From positions 1-9,936 of the forward strand of contig CAYMEB010000178.1 of the NCBI GenBank assembly GCA_964389095.1: 9,936 nucleotides of DNA, in the 5' to 3' direction. The notes beneath the pieces are model-generated. The model searched no databases, was not told the origin of the DNA, and was given only the letters and a program-made list of their open reading frames with translations. Source of the stretch: JABFRJ01 sp964389095 (GTDB lineage: Bacteria; Pseudomonadota; Alphaproteobacteria; Rhizobiales; Hyphomicrobiaceae). A program made the translations under genes and the position numbers. Position 1 is the first letter of the stretch; every line of letters begins with the position of its first letter. This document shows, piece by piece, positions 1 through 5,699 of this stretch.

Positions 1-2
1 AG

Positions 3-116
3 CGGGGGGATCGCGAGGCGGTGAGGGCGGTGGCGGGGTGGGTGTATGGGGGTGGTAGGGGCTTACATTACGAACGGCGACCGTACGCACCGCATCGCAT
101 CCGGGAACCCTCATGA
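3..116 (+). CDS. Possible C-terminal tail of an upstream gene (partial)
   Basis: A reading frame is open from the left edge of the window and stops at a TGA (114-116) that overlaps the ATG of the next gene as ATGA. Its first eighteen or so codons nearly all end in G or C, as expected for coding DNA in a GC-rich genome. The second half is less convincing, with a TTA codon and a basic composition. The encoded tail (about 37 residues) contains a Gly-rich segment and matches nothing I recognise. It could equally be chance openness in a G-rich intergenic stretch. If real, it would be translationally coupled to the protease-like gene. Confidence 0.2.
   Translation, partial: RGDREAVRAVAGWVYGGGRGLHYERRPYAPHRIREPS
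35..61 (+). other. Canonical G-quadruplex motif
   Basis: Four G-runs of three or more (35-38, 40-42, 48-52, 58-61) are separated by loops of 1, 5 and 5 bases. This satisfies the usual G3+N1-7 rule on the plus strand. The motif lies about 50 bp upstream of the protease-like gene's ATG, so it could affect its transcription or mRNA. It may also be a by-product of G-rich codons if the upstream frame is coding. Confidence 0.45.
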
Positions 117-787
117 CGATCATCCCACTTGTCTACGCCGCGCGCCACATGTTCGTTGATCTACCGGAGGGGCGCTGGCTGGTCGACACCGGCAGCCCGC
201 TGTCGGTCGGCGACACGGGATCGATCACATGGGCAGGTCACCGGCGCTCGATTGCTCGGCGACTGGGACCGATCGGCATGGAGCAGATTCGGCCCCATGT
301 GGAGTGCCCGGTGGTCGGGCTGATCGGGCTCGACATCCTCAACGAGAGCGAATCGTGCTGGGACGGGCCGGCTGGACAGTTCCACATCGGCCCACGACCG
401 GTGGCGGCGGACGCCGTCGTCATGCCCTTCGAGTCGCTGATGGGTGTTCCGGTGATTCGCGTGAACGTGGGTGGCAACGCTCTGCGCTGCATCTTCGACA
501 CGGGCGCACAGTACGGCTACCTGCTAAACGAGGCGATCGCGCGCACGGGTGTGCCGGATGGAGAGATCAGCGACTTCAACCCGATCCTGGGCGCGATCTC
601 GTCCGGAGCGTGGAAGCTTGAAGTGCAGGCTCAGGGTCTTCGCTTCGTGGAGCGATTCGGCGTGCTGGGTGGCGCGGGCCCGATGTCGCTGTCCGTGATG
701 GGCATCGACGGCATCGTCGGGTGCTCGTGGCTGCCTGGGTGCACGGTGTGGTATCGGCCGGGGGAGGAGAGCGTGGCGATTCGGTAG
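113..787 (+). CDS. Two-lobed retropepsin-like aspartyl protease
   Basis: A 224-residue protein with two aspartyl-protease active-site signatures. The first is LVDTGS (catalytic Asp25) and the second is CIFDTGA (Asp129). Each is followed 45-70 residues later by a hydrophobic-hydrophobic-Gly element (VGLIGLD near 68-74; GIDGIVGCSWL near 197-207), as in retropepsin-like domains. The protein thus reads as two tandem retropepsin-like halves that could form one intramolecular active site, whereas retroviral proteases are homodimers of a single half. A further DTG at 34-36 lies next to the first and is probably coincidental. No signal peptide or membrane segment is visible, so a cytosolic role is likely. 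The substrate is unknown. A weak GGGA precedes the ATG. The gene points towards the Argonaute operon and ends convergently with it, so it is probably an unrelated neighbour. Confidence 0.8.
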   Translation: MTIIPLVYAARHMFVDLPEGRWLVDTGSPLSVGDTGSITWAGHRRSIARRLGPIGMEQIRPHVECPVVGLIGLDILNESESCWDGPAGQFHIGPRPVAADAVVMPFESLMGVPVIRVNVGGNALRCIFDTGAQYGYLLNEAIARTGVPDGEISDFNPILGAISSGAWKLEVQAQGLRFVERFGVLGGAGPMSLSVMGIDGIVGCSWLPGCTVWYRPGEESVAIR

Positions 788-854
788 GGTGGGTGCGATC
801 TCACATTCGCGCTTGACATGTCGTTCATCTTGGCGCTGGCGTGCGGCACCCTAC
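784..854. repeat. 8-bp inverted repeat between convergent genes
   Basis: GTAGGGTG (784-791) and CACCCTAC (847-854) are perfect inverted copies separated by 55 bases, occupying the gap between the convergent protease-like gene and the last operon gene. The left arm overlaps the protease-like gene's TAG stop. The long loop and absence of a T-tract make an intrinsic terminator unlikely. I see no other terminator in this 90-bp gap. Confidence 0.3.
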
Positions 855-877
855 TGCACTGCTGACCGTATCGCTCA

Positions 878-1501
878 TTACCGCAGCACTTTGAAGGGGT
901 CGATCTCGTACTGAGGACCCTTTTTCAGGGCTCGGCCGCGCGGATGGTACCTGGCGCCGATTCCTGCAGACTTCAATTCCTTCAGCACTGAGGCGAACTC
1001 TTCATCATTCGCGAACACCCAGACACCACCACCCTGAGCGCGGTTGTTCTGGGCAACGAAACCGCGTCGGGCGAGGAACTCGATCACATCTTGGAGCCTG
1101 GGGTTGGCTGGAATCTCCCGGCGAGGTACTGGCGGTCGACGGGATGGTGGTGGTGCGACAATAACCGCACGGGGGGTCGCGCCGGAAGGAGACGGGTCTC
1201 GATGCGGACCTTGATCGGATCTCTTCGCCTTTGCAAGTGCCTCTTCAAGCTGCTGCCGCAGCACGGTGATCTGGGCCTCCGCCGTGGTCGCCCGCTCTAT
1301 GAGCGCCTCATTGGAGCGTGTGTGCTCCTCGATATCAGCCAGCCTCTTGTCAAGCGCCGCGACACGCTCTCGCAGGATGTTCTCGAGAGTCTCTCGCGAG
1401 ATCCTGCAGAAGTCCGTCAGGGCCTGATCGAAGTCCGGATCCGGCATGACCGGACTCGTGGCCTTCGTGCTCGCCGGCTGCTCCGTGCGCTTGGCGCTCA
1501 T
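878..1501 (-). CDS. Coiled-coil protein with C-terminal GGGVWV domain
   Basis: A 207-residue protein, last gene of the operon. Residues 24-95 are charged and heptad-like (repeated Leu/Ile/Val with Glu, Arg, Lys), predicting a long coiled coil. Residues 98-130 are a Pro/Arg-rich linker. Residues 133-207 form a compact domain with FLARRGF, then NRAQGGGVWVF (153-163), a helix (EEFASVLKELKSAG), and a basic GRALKKGPQYEI end. This resembles, from memory, a small module with a 'D-x-R-x-x-GG-x-LWV' pattern seen at the ends of other bacterial helicase- or nuclease-associated proteins. I cannot name it. The ATG overlaps the upstream gene's TGA as ATGA and has a strong GGAGG (1510-1514, minus strand) eight bases upstream. 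Inferred role: oligomerising adaptor or nucleic-acid-binding scaffold for the Argonaute/helicase operon. Confidence 0.85.
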   Translation of the reverse strand: MSAKRTEQPASTKATSPVMPDPDFDQALTDFCRISRETLENILRERVAALDKRLADIEEHTRSNEALIERATTAEAQITVLRQQLEEALAKAKRSDQGPHRDPSPSGATPRAVIVAPPPSRRPPVPRREIPANPRLQDVIEFLARRGFVAQNNRAQGGGVWVFANDEEFASVLKELKSAGIGARYHPRGRALKKGPQYEIDPFKVLR

Positions 1502-1701
1502 CCACCAGTCCTCCGTTCGATTTCAATGAGCCGCCCCTCGACAGCCGCACACACCTTGGAGGCCAGATTGGTGAGCTCCAGCTCGAGAGAAGCTTGCCGA
1601 GCACGCAACGACGCCATGAGCATCGCCTTCAGCTCCTGTTCAGTCTCAAGGCCGACGAGATCCGCCCCGGTCGGATTCCTGATTGGTTGTCCTGTGTTCA
1701 T
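1498..1701 (-). CDS. Small 67-residue helical protein
   Basis: A short gene wedged between the second RelE-like helicase and the coiled-coil protein, overlapping each by 4 bp (ATGA at both ends). A GGAG lies about 11 bases upstream of its ATG. From residue 18 onward the protein is rich in Leu, Glu, Ala and Arg with no helix breakers until the end (ELKAMLMASLRARQASLELE, then LTNLASKV), which predicts one or two amphipathic helices. It has a single Cys, no transmembrane segment and no recognisable family. The double coupling suggests it is made stoichiometrically with its neighbours, possibly as a small subunit or partner for the coiled-coil protein's helices. In the same frame an open stretch extends upstream to about 2169, but that part is a shadow of the helicase gene. 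Confidence 0.75.
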   Translation of the reverse strand: MNTGQPIRNPTGADLVGLETEQELKAMLMASLRARQASLELELTNLASKVCAAVEGRLIEIERRTGG

Positions 1702-4133
1702 CGAGATTGAAGCTCCACAATGTTCCGCGCCGCTTTGCGCATTCGGTCGATCGCCCACTCCGTGGTGCGTCGGCAGATGAGCCCAGCGCTGGACTCGCGA
1801 AGGACCTGATCCAGTTCCTGCGACCGTCGAAGGGCCTGGATTTCCGATTCGTCGGCGAAGAGTTCGAGAAGCGTCAGATCCCAACCTGCGATGCCGCTTT
1901 CGGCGGCTGCCGCAGCCACCTTGAACGCGGCACCGGACTCGCCCGCAAGAAGCAGGATCGCGGTTGAAACGACATGGTTGCCGGAGCGGTACGCATCGAT
2001 TCCGCGGATCCAGAGTTCCGGCAGTGCTGCGACGTTGTACCTGGCGAGGATGTTGCTGTTGGCCAGCAGTGTCTCGATGATGTCCGGGTCCGGGACTTCG
2101 CACAGCCTCGTGAGGATCCGTACGACGCCATCGATGTCGATCGGCGCCCCAGTTTCGTTCGTCTGGCATCGCGTGGCCAGTTGGTTCAGCAGGGTCTGTC
2201 GAAGCTCTTCATCAGAAAGGGACACCACGCACTGGCGGAGCAGATGCTCGAGATCGCTTGTTGTCAAAGAAGTGTGATGCACATGCACGCCCGACATCTT
2301 CCACGGCTCGGAACATCGTTCGAGCTCCTGCCAAGACGGTCGGTCGAGCACCAGTAGGAGGTGTTCGCGAGCTCGGGACGCCGCGACATAGAACTCCATC
2401 ACGTCGTCGGGCGGCAGGACAGCACGGGAACGCCGATTCGCCTCGTGTCCGAATGGAGACGCCACCACCACCTTGCTTGCCTCGAGACCTTTGGCCTGCC
2501 GCACGTGGTAGGAGAAGATTCGGGAATCGTTCGTGGGCAGGGCGGCTGCCGCGCCGCACACCATGAAGAGATGCTCGCCAGGCGCCGCGTCGCCCATGCA
2601 TTTTTCGGCCAGCTCTCCAAGGTTCACCGGCGTCGAAGTCACAACCACGTCCACCGTGCCGCCTTCTTCGAGCTGATCGATGTCGAACTTGCCTTGTTGC
2701 CTGAACCTTCCCGCTCCACGCACTCTGGGGTCCCAGACGGTTCGAGCCACGCGGCCAATGGTGCGCCGCATGCGATAGGAGGCGTTGTCGACCTCCCGTT
2801 CCTCGATCTGATCCGGCTTGATGTCGGTGAGGCGGATCGCGGACTGCTTGAGCTCGTCCCACGAGAACGGGATCAGGCTGATCCGCTGTTCCTGATCGCC
2901 AAGGAAGACCAGTTCTCGGATCGCGTGTGGATCATCGGTTCGCGTCTTCAACCAGAATGTCAACAGAGCGCGACACTCGGCTGGAGCAAGGTCCTGCGCC
3001 TCGTCCACCAGAATCAGTCGATCGCCCGGCGGTGGTTCCGACGATCTGGCTCGATTGAACGCCTCGACGGCGAGACTTGCTCTCGTCGGCAGAGGTTCAC
3101 CTGATGGCGCGCAGACCTCGAGATGTTCACGCAGACCCTGAAGCGTCTCGATGCACTCCCGCACTTGATCGCCCATGAAGTCCTTCGCCGCGCGCGTCTC
3201 GGGCCATCTCTTCCAGAACTCCTCATCGCCGAGTATCGCGTCGACCAGTAGGGGCAGTCGGCCATGCAACTCGTCGATGGCCACCCGTCCGAGACGAGCC
3301 TTGAACCGTGGGTCGGCGATCTGCGCGTTCCACCACTCCCGGATCCTTCGCTCTCGGGCATGATCGATCGATAGACCTGCCAGCATCGCAAAGTGCTCCG
3401 GAAACTCGAGAAGTCGAACTTCACTGTCGTCGGAGGCCGACTCCGCAGTCCGTAAACCATAAGTCGCGAACAGTCTGCGATACTCCGCCTTCAGCGGGGC
3501 GGATGGAACCAGCACGTCCACCTTCAAGCCGTCGTGTACCGCCTCGAGGACAAGGTCTTGCGCGACAACGGTCTTGCCGGAGCCAGGAGGCCCATGGCCG
3601 ATGACGATCTGAGATCGCTTCTCTCGCGCCCGCGCACGAATGGGCAGGACCAATTCCGAGAATTCGCGCTGTCTCGGCTTGAGTTCATGATGCAGCGTCG
3701 CGCGAGGAAGATCCTCGGGATTTGCAGCTGCGGGATCGACCTCCACGTAGTTTCGGAGAAGCGAAGCGCCCTCGGGCACGACGCCGCTGCCATCGACGCT
3801 TCGCCAGAACTGCTTGATTCGCTCGCTGAATGCGTCCGTCTCGTAGACTTCCGCCCGCTTCTCGAATTGATGGATGTACGCGTGCAGCGATCCCGTGCCG
3901 CTCTTCGCCAGCGAGACGACGCATCGATAGGCCTCGATTCGCATGCGCCAGTTGTTTCCCGGCAGGCCGCACAGCCGCCTCATCTTGCTCCCGCGAGTCG
4001 TGCGCAGTTGCAGCCACGAGTTCACGAAGATTCTGGCAAGTACTTCGGGCGAAAAGCCGGCGTTTTCGGCCGTTTCACAGGCTTCCTCGTGCACGTGCAC
4101 GACAGGGGGAGATTCTCCGCCCGGCAGACCCAT
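1698..4133 (-). CDS. SF1 (UvrD-like) helicase with N-terminal RelE-like domain
   Basis: An 811-residue protein. Residues about 25-115 resemble a RelE/ParE-family toxin fold: a helix, then MRRLCGLPGN, NWRMRIEAYRCVV, a strand, and IHQFEKRAEVYETD, echoing the Arg-x-x-Val-Tyr end of RelE toxins (Arg93, Tyr97). The motor has Walker A GPPGSGKT (181-188), Walker B LILVDEAQD (373-381), motif III GDQEQRI (412-418), motif IV YRMRRTIG (453-460), motif V VRQAKGLEASKVVV (544-557) and motif VI VAASRAREHLLLVL (583-596). All the key ATPase residues are present. Residues 600-811 are a mostly helical extension I cannot assign. It probably acts in the cytoplasm as an ATP-driven translocase or helicase. RelE-like heads on UvrD-type helicases are, as I recall, seen elsewhere, but their role is unclear. 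The gene starts 36 bp after the PIWI stop with a poor Shine-Dalgarno, and ends in an ATGA overlap. Confidence 0.9.
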   Translation of the reverse strand: MGLPGGESPPVVHVHEEACETAENAGFSPEVLARIFVNSWLQLRTTRGSKMRRLCGLPGNNWRMRIEAYRCVVSLAKSGTGSLHAYIHQFEKRAEVYETDAFSERIKQFWRSVDGSGVVPEGASLLRNYVEVDPAAANPEDLPRATLHHELKPRQREFSELVLPIRARAREKRSQIVIGHGPPGSGKTVVAQDLVLEAVHDGLKVDVLVPSAPLKAEYRRLFATYGLRTAESASDDSEVRLLEFPEHFAMLAGLSIDHARERRIREWWNAQIADPRFKARLGRVAIDELHGRLPLLVDAILGDEEFWKRWPETRAAKDFMGDQVRECIETLQGLREHLEVCAPSGEPLPTRASLAVEAFNRARSSEPPPGDRLILVDEAQDLAPAECRALLTFWLKTRTDDPHAIRELVFLGDQEQRISLIPFSWDELKQSAIRLTDIKPDQIEEREVDNASYRMRRTIGRVARTVWDPRVRGAGRFRQQGKFDIDQLEEGGTVDVVVTSTPVNLGELAEKCMGDAAPGEHLFMVCGAAAALPTNDSRIFSYHVRQAKGLEASKVVVASPFGHEANRRSRAVLPPDDVMEFYVAASRAREHLLLVLDRPSWQELERCSEPWKMSGVHVHHTSLTTSDLEHLLRQCVVSLSDEELRQTLLNQLATRCQTNETGAPIDIDGVVRILTRLCEVPDPDIIETLLANSNILARYNVAALPELWIRGIDAYRSGNHVVSTAILLLAGESGAAFKVAAAAAESGIAGWDLTLLELFADESEIQALRRSQELDQVLRESSAGLICRRTTEWAIDRMRKAARNIVELQSR

Positions 4134-4141
4134 GTGGAGAC

Positions 4142-4155
4142 TTTACCACGGTAAA
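4142..4155. repeat. Short palindrome before the second helicase gene
   Basis: TTTACC-AC-GGTAAA is a perfect 6-bp inverted repeat with a 2-base centre, located in the 36-bp gap between the PIWI gene's stop and the second helicase's ATG, nine bases from that ATG. It sits where a Shine-Dalgarno would normally be, and no good one is visible. It could be an operator or a small RNA hairpin tuning translation, or chance. Confidence 0.35.
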
Positions 4156-4169
4156 CCTTGTTGACCAGG

Positions 4170-5699
4170 TCAGTGCAGGGGGATCCCGCGAAACCGCAGG
4201 TCCGTGTCGTCGGCTGCGGCGATTCCATCGGCCCAGTAGATCGCGGCTGGGAGTCGATGTGCGTGAAGTCCGAGGCCGGGCGCGTGGCAGTGTGCCAGGA
4301 CATGACTGGCGATTTCCGTGGCGGTGATCTTGATCTGGTTGGAATGATCAGTCCATGTGAGCTTCAAGGACTCGGTGAACACGGAAGGATCGGTGGGTGC
4401 AGATGCTGCAGCAAGCACCGTGTTGCTGTTCTCGATCTGTGCCGCGTAGGGCGTCCTCAGATCCAGCGACGCGGTCTCGAAAAGGATCGGGTTGCCTCGT
4501 TTGCGGACCTCGATCACGGCAAGATCGCGTCCGAGGCAGTCGAGCCAGTGCGACACGAGTTCGCGCTCGGGGATTCGACCGTCGCGCAGCACGATCAACG
4601 GCGTACCGAGATGTCCGTTTGCCTGCAGCCATGATTGCACACCGTCGCCGAGTCTGCGGGCGGTGGCGGAATCGATCGTCTCGTCGCGTGGAACATCAAG
4701 GCGAGTTGCCCAAACAAGCTTTCCGGCGTGATCGACGATAGTTGCGGCAACCCTCGACACGGTTCCGTTGGTCGGGTGCGAGAGATCGATTCCTATCGTC
4801 AAGCAGTTCGGGAATCGATGGTTCACCTCGACTGCGTGTGGGCGACCACCTCCGGCCATGAGCAGAGACGGCAACTGGTCAGGGATCGAGAAATCGAGAG
4901 GATCGCTAGCGTAAGCACGTCGAAACGGGACGCGCAAGCGTTCCAGCCCGGACAGGAGTTCGAGGGCTGAAGCGGATGGCGGGGTGAGGCGGTCCGGCAG
5001 AAGCAGCAGCAAGAGCGATCCCAGAAGGGGGGGTGCACCGGTGACCGCAAGCTCGCTCAATCGCGATCTCACGGCTGCAGTCGAGGACAAGGTCACTTCG
5101 GGATGCGCAAGTCTGCTTGCCGCTGCCGAGACGATTCGTTGCTTGAACTCCGATGCACGGTCGGGTGAGACACCTTCCATCGGGACGATCGAAATGCGCC
5201 AGCTCGTCGGCACATCGTCAAAGCCAAGTCGGCGATACGTCGAATTGAGCCTTTCGGCTTCGGCTTGAGTCTGGCCTCGGATCCTGACGGGGCTGCCATG
5301 GCTCGTAGGCAGAGTCCGGAGCGGTATGTCCGTGAAGGATGAGTTCGCCTGCTTGAGAACCGAGATAATGTCAGTGAGAAGCTCGAGTGTTTCCGTGCGA
5401 TTCGACCGTGGACGATCGCGAGTGCCGAGAATCAACCTTTCCAGGCGATGATCAGGGGTCGCGCCTTGGAAGTACGTTCTGTGCGGAGTCGCAACGAGCC
5501 CTGACCTGCTTGGCGAGATCCAGAACCGGCGGATCAGAGCGCCATCAGCGAACCTAAGATCCGAGCATGAATGAATGTCGCTGAATGCGAAAACCTTCTG
5601 CTGTTGAACAAAGGCGTTCAGACTTGCAGCTCTGATCAAGTTACGTACTTGAGTGGGCCAAGTCGGTTCAAGTCGGCCCTCGACCGCGGAGGATCTCAA
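4170..5699 (-). CDS. Short prokaryotic Argonaute (MID-PIWI) with intact DEDD tetrad
   Basis: A 509-residue protein from the TTG at 5699. The C-terminal half is a PIWI (RNase H-like) domain. IGIDLSH carries Asp305, RDE carries Glu340 (or Asp339), LRDGRIP carries Asp373, and AIYWADGIAA carries Asp491. The D1-to-D3 spacing (68) and D3-to-D4 spacing (118) match catalytic Argonautes such as Thermus TtAgo. EVRKRGNP after D3 is also typical. Residues about 215-295 look like a MID domain (LLLLLLPD strand, LLSGLERL helix), though I do not see the canonical YK 5'-phosphate pocket. The roughly 215 N-terminal residues match no PAZ domain I can recognise. The predicted role is guide-directed cleavage of DNA or RNA. 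Start choice: no ATG is available. TTG 5699 overlaps the upstream stop as TTGA and has a GGAG ten bases upstream. A TTG at 5768 would add 23 Arg-rich residues read out of frame from the helicase gene. Confidence 0.88.
   Translation of the reverse strand: MRSSAVEGRLEPTWPTQVRNLIRAASLNAFVQQQKVFAFSDIHSCSDLRFADGALIRRFWISPSRSGLVATPHRTYFQGATPDHRLERLILGTRDRPRSNRTETLELLTDIISVLKQANSSFTDIPLRTLPTSHGSPVRIRGQTQAEAERLNSTYRRLGFDDVPTSWRISIVPMEGVSPDRASEFKQRIVSAAASRLAHPEVTLSSTAAVRSRLSELAVTGAPPLLGSLLLLLLPDRLTPPSASALELLSGLERLRVPFRRAYASDPLDFSIPDQLPSLLMAGGGRPHAVEVNHRFPNCLTIGIDLSHPTNGTVSRVAATIVDHAGKLVWATRLDVPRDETIDSATARRLGDGVQSWLQANGHLGTPLIVLRDGRIPERELVSHWLDCLGRDLAVIEVRKRGNPILFETASLDLRTPYAAQIENSNTVLAAASAPTDPSVFTESLKLTWTDHSNQIKITATEIASHVLAHCHAPGLGLHAHRLPAAIYWADGIAAADDTDLRFRGIPLH

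Noticed and set aside
813..841. TTGACA at 813-818 as a promoter
   Set aside because: No -10-like hexamer follows at 16-18 bases, and the only plus-strand region downstream is antisense to the operon.
1702..2169. N-terminal extension of the 67-residue gene to give a 223-residue protein
   Set aside because: This part overlaps the helicase in another frame, is Arg/Gly/Pro-rich and motif-free. The ATG at 1701 with its ATGA overlap and GGAG is the better start.
2361..3104. A 247-codon plus-strand open frame, and several other plus-strand frames within 1091-4634
   Set aside because: They lie opposite the helicase and PIWI genes, encode Arg/His-rich low-complexity sequence with no motifs, and are antisense shadows common in high-GC DNA.
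3780..4133. A stand-alone RelE toxin-antitoxin pair
   Set aside because: The RelE-like segment is fused in frame to the helicase, and no antitoxin-like gene is adjacent. The 67-residue gene is at the other end and not AbrB/RHH-like.
4170..5699. Assignment to the PIWI-RE family
   Set aside because: The neighbours are UvrD-like rather than DinG-like, and the tetrad and RDGR context look like a catalytic Argonaute. I do not see the PIWI-RE Arg/Glu signature.
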